DNA of 64,000 nucleotides. Origin: Haloplanus litoreus (GTDB lineage Archaea > Halobacteriota > Halobacteria > Halobacteriales > Haloferacaceae). Within the stretch, counting starts at the first letter, position 1. Every line of letters begins with the position of its first letter. Below, one piece after another: positions 50,903-60,183 of the stretch. The stretch lies in the NCBI RefSeq assembly GCF_042677945.1, contig NZ_JBHUDN010000014.1; one strand, 5' to 3'. Below the pieces are notes generated by a model. The model searched no databases, was not told where the DNA came from, and saw nothing but the letters and a program-made list of their open reading frames with translations. A program made the translations under genes and the position numbers.

Positions 50903-51730
50903 TCAGTTCTCGGGAAAGACGGTATCCGGATCGCGGGCGGCGAACGGTCCGACACGGTCGCCCTCAGTCGCGTACCGATAGAGTGCCGTTCGAACGATTG
51001 CCGTGACGGTCTGTGAGCCGACGATGGCAGCGACGACGATCAGCCCGCCGCCGACGAGCGCACCTAGCGCGAGACTCCCGTGTAGCACGAAGTATCCCGC
51101 ACCCAAGAGCACGAGGCCGGGAAGGGCAACGACGAAGAAGACGAAACTAACGCCGAGCGACGCCGAGACGCTCTCGCCCCACGTATCCCTGAAGAGCGAC
51201 CCGCTGTGTCGGAGCTGTCGGCGAATACCGTCCGCGTGGTCGAGGACGATGACGGGCACGATGAAGTACGTCAGAAGCGCCCACGTCAGATCGAACACGA
51301 GTCTGGCCAGGCTTCCGAACGCGCCAAACTTCTCGTCGAGAATGTAGAACACGGTTCCGAGCGTCGCGGCGACGACCGCCCAGACGGCAATCCGCCGGCG
51401 GACACGCCAGGCTGCGGCGAGGCCGTCCCGAATGGACGTCTCCTCGTCGTCGAACACGCGGGACGCACAGTGAACGACGGCCGCGTTGAAGAACGTCGCC
51501 ACGCTGGAGGAGATCGCGAACGCACAGAAGAGCGCGCCGTACTTGTAGCGGTCGTTCGTGAGTACCGAGTCGACGATTCCGTGTCGGAACGCAACTGCGG
51601 CAAGAAGCGCGAACGCGCCCCCAACCGCGAGCAAGCTCAGCAGCGGTAGGATCGCGAGCTTCGGATGTCGCCGGAATACGCCCAAACTCTCGGTCGTGAT
51701 GTCCAGACCGCGTCGATACTTGGAGGGCAT
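50903..51730 (-). CDS. DUF6159-like membrane protein
   Basis: Protein of 275 residues with about six hydrophobic helices. It begins RGLDITTESLGVFRRHPKLAILPLLSLLAVGGAFALL (the 'SW-VL-HPKLLLLPLLS' start is typical of DUF6159), and has CASRVFDDEETSIRDGLAAAWRVRR and IRRQLRHSGSLFRDTWGESVSASLG, cytosolic loops common to the family. Function unknown. TTTATCT (minus strand, about 51751-51757) is a TATA box some 25 bases before its ATG, followed by GGAATAGTCACAC. Divergent from the DUF7847-like gene. Confidence 0.75.
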   Translation of the reverse strand: MPSKYRRGLDITTESLGVFRRHPKLAILPLLSLLAVGGAFALLAAVAFRHGIVDSVLTNDRYKYGALFCAFAISSSVATFFNAAVVHCASRVFDDEETSIRDGLAAAWRVRRRIAVWAVVAATLGTVFYILDEKFGAFGSLARLVFDLTWALLTYFIVPVIVLDHADGIRRQLRHSGSLFRDTWGESVSASLGVSFVFFVVALPGLVLLGAGYFVLHGSLALGALVGGGLIVVAAIVGSQTVTAIVRTALYRYATEGDRVGPFAARDPDTVFPEN

Positions 51731-52000
51731 GTGTGTGACTATTCCGTTCCATGAGATAAATTTCGGGGGCACGTCTCGCGTGCGTTTCCGTATCCCGAGC
51801 TGTTGCCGTAGTTTCGCTCCGGAACGTCGCGTCCATGTTAATACACCACTCCCACCACGGGACGCTCGGGTGAGGTTGGTGGTCATCCCGAATCTGGACA
51901 TATCGACGGATATCGGTCCCCCGACTCCAGCGGTCCGACGATCTTCTGAGCGAGAAACTCTGGTGTGGTTTTCACACATCGTGTGTTCGAAGACCGTCGT

Positions 52001-52741
52001 ATGGCACTCCGATTAGGCCAAGCACTCGGGCGCGGTGCTCGACGTGCGTTTTCGGTCAGTGGTATCGCCGCTCTCGTGCTGACGATCTGCTATCAAGTCG
52101 TCTTCGTCGGATCGTTCAACACCGTCGTCGTGAACCGGCTCCCGCCGAGTGTTCAGCCCGACGATGTCGGCACGATCGGCTTCACACTCCCCCTGTCGAC
52201 TGAAGTAGCAGCCGCGCTGGGTCTCGGAGCGCTGTTGCTCGGCATCGGCGTGTTCCTCGTGACTGCCCGGCTGTTGACGCGTGATCTCCCTGCTCTCTCG
52301 TCGCTGCCCGGTGGGCTGTTCACCCGACGCCTCGGTCCTGCATTCCTGTCCGCGGTCGTCGTCAGTGTCGTCCTCGCTGTGGTGATCCCGCTGGGGTTCG
52401 CGCTCCTGTTTGTCCCCGGTCTGTTTCTCACGGTGAGCCTCCAGTTCGCGCTGTTCGCCGTCGCGGTCGAGGACAGCGGCCCCATCGACGCGCTCCGGCG
52501 AAGCTGGGAGCTGGCGAGCGGGAACCGCTGGCGGTTGCTCGCACTGGTCGTCCTGTTCGGCGTCCTCGGTGGTCTCGGCGGCGCGGTGGGATCGGTGTTC
52601 GCCTTCGTCTCGCCATCGGTGGGCCAGCTCGCCTCGCTCGTCATCAATTCGGTACTCGTGATCCTGATGTACGGAATCCTCGCCGATTCGTTCGTCCAAC
52701 TGCGTGGCGAACCAGCGCCCTCGACGAACTCCCTCGGGTGA
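52001..52741 (+). CDS. DUF7847-like membrane protein
   Basis: Protein of 246 residues with five to six membrane helices: GIAALVLTICYQVVFVG, AAALGLGALLLGIGVFLVTARLL, AFLSAVVVSVVLAVVIPLGFALLFVPGLF and LLALVVLFGVLGGLGGAVG among them. The loop AVAVEDSGPIDALRRSWELASGNRWRL matches the interfacial segment of DUF6159/DUF7847-type proteins, so it is related in plan to its divergent neighbour. ATG at 52001 is preceded by GACCGTCGT without clear ribosome-binding site. Role unknown. Confidence 0.72.
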   Translation: MALRLGQALGRGARRAFSVSGIAALVLTICYQVVFVGSFNTVVVNRLPPSVQPDDVGTIGFTLPLSTEVAAALGLGALLLGIGVFLVTARLLTRDLPALSSLPGGLFTRRLGPAFLSAVVVSVVLAVVIPLGFALLFVPGLFLTVSLQFALFAVAVEDSGPIDALRRSWELASGNRWRLLALVVLFGVLGGLGGAVGSVFAFVSPSVGQLASLVINSVLVILMYGILADSFVQLRGEPAPSTNSLG

Positions 52742-53117
52742 CTTCGGTCACCCTCTGACGGGACCGACTCCTCCCGATCGGAGAACGATCGTGCGTTCGA
52801 GTATCCCCAAGAGTTCTGGGACACCGCATCGAGTGGTGGGTTCGGTGTCGATGCGTGAGCCGAAGACGACTTCAGAACCGATTCCGAGAGCAGGCGACTT
52901 CGACGGCGAGCGCCGTGTAGACCGTCTCGATGCTGCGCTCGCTGGCGCGATCCGTGGTCGATCAGCGTGCGTGGAGAGCAGTCGGGACACTGCCGACACG
53001 ACGCAGATAGCGCCTCCATTACTTGCGGACACGGATCGAATGACCACAAGAGCCCGACAGCATCCGTCAACTACCGTCCCCGTTCGGGGTGGCTCGGTCA
53101 GGGTTCCGACGCGTGAG
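52742..53117. other. Intergenic region, 376 bp
   Basis: Several overlapping ORFs exist on both strands but none has a credible composition or known motif. One minus-strand reading (CRQCPDC near 52985) recalls a zinc knuckle but lacks a domain around it. I see no repeats or promoters of note. Confidence 0.35.
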
Positions 53118-53498
53118 TCAGGGGCTTCCGAGGCGGGTATGGCGTCGATACAGGTAGTACGTCAGTGTAGGAATCGACACGACCAACAGCGGCGAGAAGA
53201 CGGCAGCACCGAGGTGCACGAGGCCGGCGAGACTCCACGCGAGACTCGGCGACCACTCCCCGCCGTCACCGAGTGACCGGATGTCCGCGAACAGGCATCC
53301 GAGAACGACGAGCGCCACGAGGATACCCCCCCAAAACGAGGCCACGGTGAGGGCGAACGACGCGATGCCAGCAGCAACGTTCGGGTCACCGCTGGACGAA
53401 GATACGGTGATGAACGTCCGGGAACCGGAGCGTGCGAGGAAAGCCGTCACGGCGACGACGGGGAACAAGAGGATGCCGTACCACCACGAACTAGACAT
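53118..53498 (-). CDS. Small membrane protein, unknown
   Basis: Protein of 126 residues with three membrane helices: SSSWWYGILLFPVVAVTAFLA at the N-terminus, AAGIASFALTVASFWGGILVALVVLGCLFADI in the middle, and LAGLVHLGAAVFSPLLVVSIPTLTYYLYRRH near the end. The end 'TLTYYLYRRH' recalls haloarchaeal small membrane families (DUF3098/7544-like look), without proof. It sits beside another small membrane gene on the same strand. Confidence 0.6.
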   Translation of the reverse strand: MSSSWWYGILLFPVVAVTAFLARSGSRTFITVSSSSGDPNVAAGIASFALTVASFWGGILVALVVLGCLFADIRSLGDGGEWSPSLAWSLAGLVHLGAAVFSPLLVVSIPTLTYYLYRRHTRLGSP

Positions 53499-53591
53499 GG
53501 TATTTCGGGACGGTGGAGTAGTACTCACGCATAGGGGATGGCATCAGTAGTGGGGAACGGTCCCTGGCTTTTCGCATTCGAAATCCACCCG

Positions 53592-54029
53592 CTAGGCACA
53601 CCCGCCTGCGTCGGCGACACCACCGTGACCGCGCCGTTCGGCCAGCCAGCCCCCGAAGCGGCCTGCGAGCGCGCCGAAGACGGCCACTACTGCCAAAATA
53701 AATCCTCCGACTCCGAGTATCATCACGACGCCGACCGCCTGGAACCACAGCGGATTCGGGATGGTCGGGACTGCCCAAATCAGTTCGCTTAGCGGCCAGA
53801 TAGCCGGGAGTCCGCCAATTAGTGCCGCTCGCAGTCCGGTCGCGGTGCTGTTCCCACCGCGTCGCTTGATCAGGTAGCCGGCGACCACACTCCCGACGAG
53901 GATCACTCCGAGTCCTACATTCTTCGAGGATCGCCACGCTTCGAGCGCGGTGAATGGGAGTGCGAGTAGCCCGCCGATGAGCGCATACTTCCACGTCTCG
54001 GTCAAATGGAGGGGACCAATTCGAACCAT
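53592..54029 (-). CDS. DUF5518-like small membrane protein
   Basis: Protein of 145 residues with four hydrophobic segments: YALIGGLLALPFTALEAW, LGVILVGSVVAGYLIKRRGG, TGLRAALIGGLPAIWPLSELIW and VGVVMILGVGGFILAVVAVFGALAGRFGGWLAER. The glycine-rich 'GALAGRFGGWLAER' end and 'GYLIKRRGG' turn match the DUF5518 pattern of haloarchaea. Unknown function. ATG 54029 was chosen over an in-frame extension containing an implausible cysteine-rich tail. Confidence 0.7.
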   Translation of the reverse strand: MVRIGPLHLTETWKYALIGGLLALPFTALEAWRSSKNVGLGVILVGSVVAGYLIKRRGGNSTATGLRAALIGGLPAIWPLSELIWAVPTIPNPLWFQAVGVVMILGVGGFILAVVAVFGALAGRFGGWLAERRGHGGVADAGGCA

Positions 54030-54188
54030 ATCGGAGCATCTGGCTCCGCTACTAAAAACTCCGTTACAGTGTTGCTCGTCCGAAGAGCACCGGTTCGTAC
54101 AACACGGACACTCTCCGTAGGCGAGATGCTGAGATAGAGCGGTCCCCTTCCGGGGAGCGTGTGCTCTTCGACTCTGCATCACAGCCAG

Positions 54189-55841
54189 TTAGCGTACGCC
54201 ATCGTAGAGGCGAACCGTGACGATACTGCCTTCGGGATCGTTCTCCTGAAACTGCAGGTCGCCCCCTAACTGGGTGACCGCCCAGTTGACGAACCAGAGT
54301 CCGATTCCCTGGCCATGTTTGAGTTGCGTCTCGGTCCCGGCAGCGAGGATATGCTGTTCCCGCTCGGGAAGCCCGGGGCCATCGTCCGCGACGGAAATTT
54401 CGACAGTTCCATCGGATATTTCTCGAACACGAACTTCGACGTGTGGCGCGTTCTTGGTCGTATGTGCGAGTGAATTTTCGACCAGTTCGGAGAGTACCTC
54501 TCGAACCACAATCCGGTGAGAAGAGATCAGTACCTCGTCGGGGCAGACGAACGAGATGTCGGCCGACTCGTTGTCGGCGCGGAACTGACCGACGACCGTG
54601 CTCGCCACGTCGGTTAGATCGACTGGTTCCGGTGGTTCGGTGCTCTCGGTCATGATCTCCTCCGCATCTCTGACTTTTTTGCTCAGTTCGAGGAGATCGG
54701 ATGTACTCTCTCGAATCCCGGTTCGTATTTCGTCGTCGTCAACTAGGTCGGCGTATGCGAGTACGACATCCAAGTCGTTCCGCACGTTGTGCCGGAGAAT
54801 GCGGTTGAGAACCGTGAGTCGTTGTTCTCTGGTTTGCCGATCGGTAATGTCCCGGAAGAGCACGGTTCTAGCGACGGGATTATCCTCGTCGTCTGTCGCG
54901 GCTTCGTCGACCGTGGAGACGCTGAACTGGAACTGTCGGCGGCCTTTCGATGTCCGCAACGCGACCGTTCCCGTCGCTCCCGTAGGGAGTTCGATCCCTT
55001 CGAGGCCGTCGATCACCGAGCGGATCGGTTCACCGATCATCGCCTCCCCGGAACCGTCGAACAGGTCTGCTGTCGCCTCGTTGACGTCGAGTATGTGGTC
55101 GTCCCAGTCGAGGACGACGAGTGCCTCCCGTAAGGTTTCGACCACGCGTGTTCGAGCGATGTAATCGGCTTTCGGGAAGCCAGTCATCACCGGATACCGC
55201 CGCACGGCAACGGTCAGCAGTCCGCCCGATAAGAGCAGTCCAATCGTCGTACTGCCGACGAAGGAGGTATTGTTACCAACCAGACTCACGAGATACGGAG
55301 CGGCGACACCAGTTGTGAGAACGATCACCTGTGTGTTCGAGACGCGAGCGTGACTTCCGCCGAGATCGACCAGCAGATACGTCGCGTACAGAAACAGTGC
55401 GAAGAGGTACAGGATCTCCCAGCCGATCAACGGAGCGATCGCCCGCTCGACCGCGGTTTCAGAGGGGCCAACCGCGATCACGATGCCGCTGATGACTACG
55501 GGAAACACGATCCCAGTTAGCAGAACGATTCGTTGCCACGTCAGCCCGGTTCCACGGCCGGTATAGCTGAGTGCGTAAACACTCCAGACGCCGGGAATGG
55601 CCAGGGCAGTGCCGAGTTGGGCCAGATCGAAAATCGTCGAGAGTAGACTCACAGTCGACACGCCGGGAAACTCCGATCCAAGCGAGAAGACTGCCCAGAG
55701 CGTCAGGGTCGAGAGAAGCACGACGAACGGGATCGCGCTGGGCTGCTCCCGAGACTTGTAGGCTGTCCAGGTCGTCCACCCCAGAAGCACGGATGCTAGA
55801 GCGTTGAGAGCCAGCGAACTCAGCATAGCTACGGGGACCAT
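54189..55841 (-). CDS. 7TM-PAS sensor histidine kinase
   Basis: Kinase of 550 residues. The N-terminal ~215 residues have seven hydrophobic helices as in the histidine-kinase 7TM domain; a PAS domain follows (about 225-335: REALVVLDWDDHILDVNEATADLF), then the H-box NRILRHNVRNDLDVVLAYA with a phospho-accepting His, and the ATPase end LVENSLAHTTKN, ISVADDGPGLPEREQ and GQGIGLWFVNWAVTQLGGDL. Such kinases are common in haloarchaea, with light, oxygen or redox inputs guessed. A second in-frame ATG (55826) is equally possible. No receiver gene adjoins. Confidence 0.86.
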   Translation of the reverse strand: MVPVAMLSSLALNALASVLLGWTTWTAYKSREQPSAIPFVVLLSTLTLWAVFSLGSEFPGVSTVSLLSTIFDLAQLGTALAIPGVWSVYALSYTGRGTGLTWQRIVLLTGIVFPVVISGIVIAVGPSETAVERAIAPLIGWEILYLFALFLYATYLLVDLGGSHARVSNTQVIVLTTGVAAPYLVSLVGNNTSFVGSTTIGLLLSGGLLTVAVRRYPVMTGFPKADYIARTRVVETLREALVVLDWDDHILDVNEATADLFDGSGEAMIGEPIRSVIDGLEGIELPTGATGTVALRTSKGRRQFQFSVSTVDEAATDDEDNPVARTVLFRDITDRQTREQRLTVLNRILRHNVRNDLDVVLAYADLVDDDEIRTGIRESTSDLLELSKKVRDAEEIMTESTEPPEPVDLTDVASTVVGQFRADNESADISFVCPDEVLISSHRIVVREVLSELVENSLAHTTKNAPHVEVRVREISDGTVEISVADDGPGLPEREQHILAAGTETQLKHGQGIGLWFVNWAVTQLGGDLQFQENDPEGSIVTVRLYDGVR

Positions 55842-56148
55842 TATTCGGTACTCAGACTAGTCTCTGAATTTTGTGTCGATTTAACGCGATGGTAGTTCGT
55901 TCGTCCAACTCACATGCGGACGTCGAGGTCGGGCCGTTCTCTGAGACCGGAGAGTCGATACGCGATCAGCGAAGGACGAGTGCGGGTAAGAGGAGAGATC
56001 GGTTGCCCGGCGGGGAACGGAGCGGACGGGAGAGCAGTCGGTCTCGACACCAATCGGAGCAAACCCTTCGTTTCGCCGCCAGAAATCAAGCCCTCGATCA
56101 CCTCCGTCTGGACAGGTATCGACAGTTCCGAACTGCCGCCACCGCCGA
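55842..56148. other. Intergenic region, 307 bp
   Basis: ORFs on both strands here have no conserved pattern I can see; the promoter of the 7TM kinase should lie at its left edge (about 55842-55875), with only a weak AT-rich stretch. Nothing else is evident. Confidence 0.3.
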
Positions 56149-56466
56149 CTAAAGAGATCGGCTCCGTTGAAATACTCGGCCGTTGCTGATTTTCGCAGGA
56201 ACGCCGCAATCGTGGACGAGGAGAGAACCACCAAGAGCACCGATACTGATCGCACCACCGTATGTCGGGAGTTCGCCAGTCGCGACGAGAGCAAGTCCAA
56301 GCATAGATGACGGGACAGGGGGCGCGAGTAAACCGACAAGCGCTCCAACCACGGTGCCACGGATCGGCGACCGTTTTCCCTCGAGACGCACCCACAGAAG
56401 CCACACGAGAAGCGTCCCACCGAGGAAACCTCCGACGACGAACAGCCATACGGAACCGGACGGCAA
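56149..56466 (-). CDS. Small membrane protein, uncertain start
   Basis: ORF of 105 residues from a TTG; no ATG or GTG is available in the frame after the upstream stop. Three hydrophobic segments (GSVWLFVVGGFLGGTLLVWLLWV; GTVVGALVGLLAPPVPSSMLGLALVATG; GGAISIGALGGSLLV) make it probably genuine. A cysteine-bearing upstream stretch in the same frame (SVCAPPECAFRTGG) could be part of the protein if a further start was lost. The family is not recognised. Confidence 0.45.
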   Translation of the reverse strand: MPSGSVWLFVVGGFLGGTLLVWLLWVRLEGKRSPIRGTVVGALVGLLAPPVPSSMLGLALVATGELPTYGGAISIGALGGSLLVHDCGVPAKISNGRVFQRSRSL

Positions 56467-56846
56467 GGGACCCCCGGTCCGGAAAGCACACTCCGGAGGG
56501 GCGCAGACGGACTGAACAATAGCGCGAACCCGCCACCCGTAGCCCCGAATGTCAACACGGAATGCCGACGGATACTCTTCAGTACTGTTCGGCTATACTA
56601 GCCGAGAAGTAAACGGAGCGAATAACGCCTGTCTCCCTACGCGTTCTAGGGTCGGATCAAGCAGTCTCCGTTGTTCCCCTGTCGTGTCTTGCAGTTTTGT
56701 ACGGCGACTCGGTTCATCCGCTTTGATCGGGAATGGTCGGGAAAGCATCCCTTCCGAATGTCCGAAAGGAAGGGTTTCAGCGGGGCCAAGAGACCACATA
56801 CCGGGACTGCTGACCGATAGTAGGTTTCGGCCTGTCGGTGATGGAA
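56467..56846. other. Intergenic region, 380 bp, with a hairpin
   Basis: No credible gene. CCCTTCC (56749-56755) and GGAAGGG (56768-56774) form a 7-base inverted repeat with a 12-base loop, about 72 bases downstream of the winged-helix gene's stop (56847, minus strand), a fitting place for its transcript end. Confidence 0.4.
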
Positions 56847-57194
56847 TCAGTCGGCAACGTCGACCCTCGTCTCGATGCCGTCGTCGAGAGAGACGGAGAG
56901 CGATGTGGCGACGGCCTCGAATCGTTCTTTATGATGCCCATCGTCACAGATCATCATCTCGGCGCGGACGAGACCTGCGTTCCGAAGTTCGTTGAGTCGG
57001 CGATACGCCGTCGCCCGTGAGACGTCCGCTGCCTCGGCGACGGCGCGTCCGCTTCGTGGCTGGTCCGTGATAGTCTCGTATACGCGCCGAGTGTACTCGT
57101 CTCCGAGAAGGTCGAACAATTCGGTTGCCGAGAGGCTCTTGTTCTCCGTCTGATCGAGGGGGTGCTTCGATCTCGTGGATGAGTGCGCGGCCAT
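56847..57194 (-). CDS. Winged-helix regulator
   Basis: DNA-binding protein of 115 residues. LSATELFDLLGDEYTRRVYETITDQPRSGRAVAEAADVSRATAYRRLNELRNAGLVRAEMMI (read in parts) is a typical archaeal ArsR-like winged helix, with recognition helix SRATAYRRLNEL. The tail (DDGHHKERFEAVATSLSVSLDDGIETRVDV) resembles regulators divergent from HalX receivers, and indeed the response-regulator gene is divergent 152 bases away, so the pair may be one system (inference). Confidence 0.82.
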   Translation of the reverse strand: MAAHSSTRSKHPLDQTENKSLSATELFDLLGDEYTRRVYETITDQPRSGRAVAEAADVSRATAYRRLNELRNAGLVRAEMMICDDGHHKERFEAVATSLSVSLDDGIETRVDVAD

Positions 57195-57346
57195 ACTACT
57201 GGAGAGAACCCCGTTCCTACTGGATGGTGATGCTAGGTATGCAGACCACACGATGCCCGGAACCCTAGGAGTGCAGATGACACGTCCCGGAAAGGCCATT
57301 AGTTATGTGGATTCAGCTTCGACTCCCATCCGAGCAACCGCAAACG

Positions 57347-57925
57347 ATGTCCGGAATCGATAGCACGGTGGGCGTGCGCGTGCTCGTCGTCGACGACGAG
57401 CGAGAAGTAGCAGACGCGTATGCATTGCGATTGCGGGGATACTGCGAGGTCGAGACAGCCTATGGCGGTGAAGAAGCCCTCTCGATCGTCGAGAATTCGC
57501 CGGTCGATATCGTCCTCTTAGATCGGCATATGCCGGGTATCTCTGGAGACGACGTACTCGCGGAACTCGACGAACGCGGCTTCTATGGACGCGTCGTTAT
57601 GGTGACTGCGGTCGATCCGGGAGTCGAAGTCTTGGAGATGCCGTTCGATGATTATCTGTGTAAGCCCGTTGACCGAGAGGATGTGCGCGCTGTGATCGAC
57701 CAGCAACAACGGATTCTCGCCTACGAAACGCTCGGGAAATACTTCAGTGTCGAAGCCAAGCGCACGGTTCTCGAAGCGGAACTGAGTTCGGAGAGGCGCC
57801 GTGAACACGAGGGATACGCGGTGCTCGCAGAGCAAGCGGAACTTCTCGAACGGCGAACCCGACGGTTGTTGACTGACGACAACATTCTTGACCAGTTCGA
57901 CCAGATTGAGCGCGAAGACATCTGA
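57347..57925 (+). CDS. Response regulator with HalX domain
   Basis: Receiver protein of 192 residues. VRVLVVDDEREVADAYALRL gives the acidic pocket (DDE), DIVLLDRHMPGISG holds the phosphorylated Asp (about residue 59), VMVTAVDP the conserved Thr and DDYLCKPVDREDV the conserved Lys. The C-terminus (about 125-192) is the HalX domain: YETLGKYFSVEAKRTVLEAELS, ending in NILDQFDQIEREDI. HalX proteins have no clear output domain and may signal by protein contact. Start ATG 57347 begins the fold; an in-frame ATG at 57305 is less likely. Confidence 0.88.
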   Translation: MSGIDSTVGVRVLVVDDEREVADAYALRLRGYCEVETAYGGEEALSIVENSPVDIVLLDRHMPGISGDDVLAELDERGFYGRVVMVTAVDPGVEVLEMPFDDYLCKPVDREDVRAVIDQQQRILAYETLGKYFSVEAKRTVLEAELSSERRREHEGYAVLAEQAELLERRTRRLLTDDNILDQFDQIEREDI

Positions 57926-58040
57926 CGTCCCCTCGCAGAAACGCAGCGCTACCGATTATCCGAATCGGTGTCGTTCCATAGTAACGACCGACTGTAACGC
58001 AGTACACTCTCTTTGAAGCGGCACCGATGTCACGGATATG

Positions 58041-58459
58041 TCACATCGGCAGATTCACAACCAGAATCCCAAGTCCGATGAGAACGACTCCAACGGAGGT
58101 AACGACCGCACACCAAATGACTCCGATTCCGAGAGCGAGATGGTCGCTCAGTCCGTCACCGGTCGAATAGCCGCGCGTGGGAAGGATTCGGAGTGCGGCA
58201 ACGCGGTGACGCTTGGGAGAAGGAGAGTGACGGCGAGGACGCCACCAACGATGCCAACTGCGTCGCTCCCCGTGACTGTCCCAGTCCCTGCAGTGAGGAG
58301 CATAATAACACGATACAAGAGGGACTGCACCGCGATGACCCCCACGTTGGTGGGCCAGCGAACCAACTCACGGAGACGTGGTATCGTTGACAGCAGCGCC
58401 CAGAACGGGAGAAGAACGACTGCGAAAACTGCGACGACACCTAGTTCGGGGAGGTGCAT
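58041..58459 (-). pseudogene. Frameshifted small membrane-protein gene
   Basis: From ATG 58459 the frame reads MHLPELGVVAVFAVVLLPFW, ALLSTIPRLRELVRWPTNVG, a helix and GIVGGVLAVTLLLPS, then drifts to a tail PHSESFPRAAIRPVTD and stops at 58148. In a second frame the DNA continues as a sensible membrane helix, LSDHLALGIGVIWCAVVTSV then GVVLIGLGILVVNLPM, stopping at 58041. The two parts fit a four-helix protein of about 139 residues with one base lost near 58180-58200. Whether a true mutation or a sequence error cannot be told. Confidence 0.6.
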
Positions 58460-58567
58460 ACTCGCCCTTGCGTCCTCGGAAACATCTCGTTCCAGCCCGT
58501 GTTTCTCCCCCTGAAGCAGGAATCGGTCCACTCACAGTCTTTCGATCGGAAGAGAAGCAGCTACCGT

Positions 58568-60118
58568 TCACCGCGTCCCGGATGACTGCGTGTGCTCATC
58601 GAGATACGCTTCGAGCAGCTTTCGCTGTCCTGCTCGCAGGTGGTGAAGGAGCGTCGATCCGGTAATGTCGAGCGAGGCGGCGACTTCTTCCGCTGTGCTT
58701 CCACGGGGAGATTCGAAGTAATCCGCGAAGTACGCGGTCCGAATCACAGTCTGTTGTCGCTCCGTCAAAGCGTCAGTCAACGCCTCGCGGAATTCACGAG
58801 CGGTGGTCACCGCTCGCTCGCGTTCTTCTTTTGCGACGAACTCAAGATTATACTCACGACTGACGGTATCTGCAATACGCCGGACGTCTCCATCTGGCGG
58901 AAGCTCTACGACGAGTTGTCCGGAACCACTCTCGAAGTTCGCCCGTCGAACAGTCCCACCGAGAGACGATACAGCGAGTAACGGTGAAGAACCCTGCACC
59001 GTGAGTCCGACGGTCCCACCCGACACGGACTCGCGGATAACTCTGGTATCGTCGATACCATCGATTTCAGCGGCAGCGTCTTCGACTGCCCGGACATCGG
59101 TATCCTCGACCGACACGAAACAGAGTAACGCATCATCTCCGTGGGGGACGAGTCCCTCGAGTACCAACGCCGAATCGAGCGACCGACTAAGCCGCGATAA
59201 GACCGAACTATCTCCGACGTCGAAGGTGAGTTCTGCGACGGTGTCAGAGAGCAGTAGATTCCGATTCCTGGCAGCGGTGACCGCAAAGCCAGCTACCTCA
59301 CCTAATGTCTCGAAACTCGTCTGCTCGCGATCGGAGAACGCCTCAGTTCCGGCCGCATAGACGCCGACCACACCGTGTACATTCGAACCATACACGAAGG
59401 GAATCGCCAAGGCAGATTGAACGCCGTCCGCGAATCCAGCTGTCCGAACTGGCGCTGGAACGTGAGCAGTATCCGCCAATGGTTGCGCAGACTGTAGACG
59501 ACCACTCTCGAGCGCACGCTCCTCCAAGGTCGTCGCCGTATCAGTATCGAGTGCGTCTCGTACAGCCGCAAATGTCTCGCCGGGTTCGCCTCCGACAGCG
59601 TGGATCACGAGATCGTCGCTCCCGATTTCGCGCTCGCCGATCCACGCGAATTCGTAGATGTCGGTACCACCGAGACTCCGACTGATCGTTTCAGCGATCT
59701 CCTCACGAGAAGTCGCACCGACGAGCTCCGCGAGGATTTCCGAAAATACGTTCTCGATGACTGCCGTGCGCTTGCGCTCTATCCGCAGTTGCTCGATCGA
59801 CCGTTCGTATCGTCTTCGTTCCGTCACGTCTCGGAGATAGACCGTGACGCCCTCGTCTGTAGCTACGACCGAGACGTCGAGCCACCGTTCCAAGCCGGGA
59901 TAGTACTCCTCGAACGACGTTTCAGTGATCGAATCGCCTTCGAACGCGAGCAACAACGAATCCTCGACGGAACGAGGAAAGACCTCGGTAAGCGGAGCGC
60001 CAACTGCACCATCTGTAGAATCCATCAGTGACTGGGCAACCTCGTTGAGATCGGTCACAGTCCCATCCGGGAAGACGTCGAGGACGCCGACAGGCGCGTG
60101 CTGAAGCCGATCATCCAT
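58568..60118 (-). CDS. PAS-GAF-BAT transcription regulator
   Basis: Regulator of 516 residues of the bacterio-opsin-activator type. PAS at about 5-110 (HAPVGVLDVFPDGTVTDLNEVAQSLM, VTVYLRDVTERRRYE), GAF at about 125-290 (RTAGFADGVQSALAIPFVYG, GVVGVYAAGTEAF), a BAT domain at about 310-440 (LELVPHGDDALLCFVSVEDT and FESGSGQLVVELPPDGDV) and the HTH_10 end LTERQQTVIRTAYFADYFES, GSTAEEVAASLDITGSTLLHHLRAGQ (about 455-510). It probably senses light, oxygen or redox and regulates unknown targets. It lies 65 bases downstream of a histidine kinase on the same strand, so they may be co-transcribed. Confidence 0.87.
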   Translation of the reverse strand: MDDRLQHAPVGVLDVFPDGTVTDLNEVAQSLMDSTDGAVGAPLTEVFPRSVEDSLLLAFEGDSITETSFEEYYPGLERWLDVSVVATDEGVTVYLRDVTERRRYERSIEQLRIERKRTAVIENVFSEILAELVGATSREEIAETISRSLGGTDIYEFAWIGEREIGSDDLVIHAVGGEPGETFAAVRDALDTDTATTLEERALESGRLQSAQPLADTAHVPAPVRTAGFADGVQSALAIPFVYGSNVHGVVGVYAAGTEAFSDREQTSFETLGEVAGFAVTAARNRNLLLSDTVAELTFDVGDSSVLSRLSRSLDSALVLEGLVPHGDDALLCFVSVEDTDVRAVEDAAAEIDGIDDTRVIRESVSGGTVGLTVQGSSPLLAVSSLGGTVRRANFESGSGQLVVELPPDGDVRRIADTVSREYNLEFVAKEERERAVTTAREFREALTDALTERQQTVIRTAYFADYFESPRGSTAEEVAASLDITGSTLLHHLRAGQRKLLEAYLDEHTQSSGTR

Positions 60119-60183
60119 AGCTACCACCACTGTGTTCGTTCGATAATGGTCTATTGGTTTGGTGACAGAGGCCGCCGTCGGTG

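Noticed and set aside
52748..53047. 100-residue minus-strand ORF in the 52.7-53.1 kb gap
   Set aside because: Ser/Arg-rich with no domain and no promoter; likely chance.
55881..56558. 226-residue minus-strand ORF over the 56 kb region
   Set aside because: Overlaps the more credible small membrane protein in another frame; its own composition (Ser/Arg/Cys) is not protein-like.
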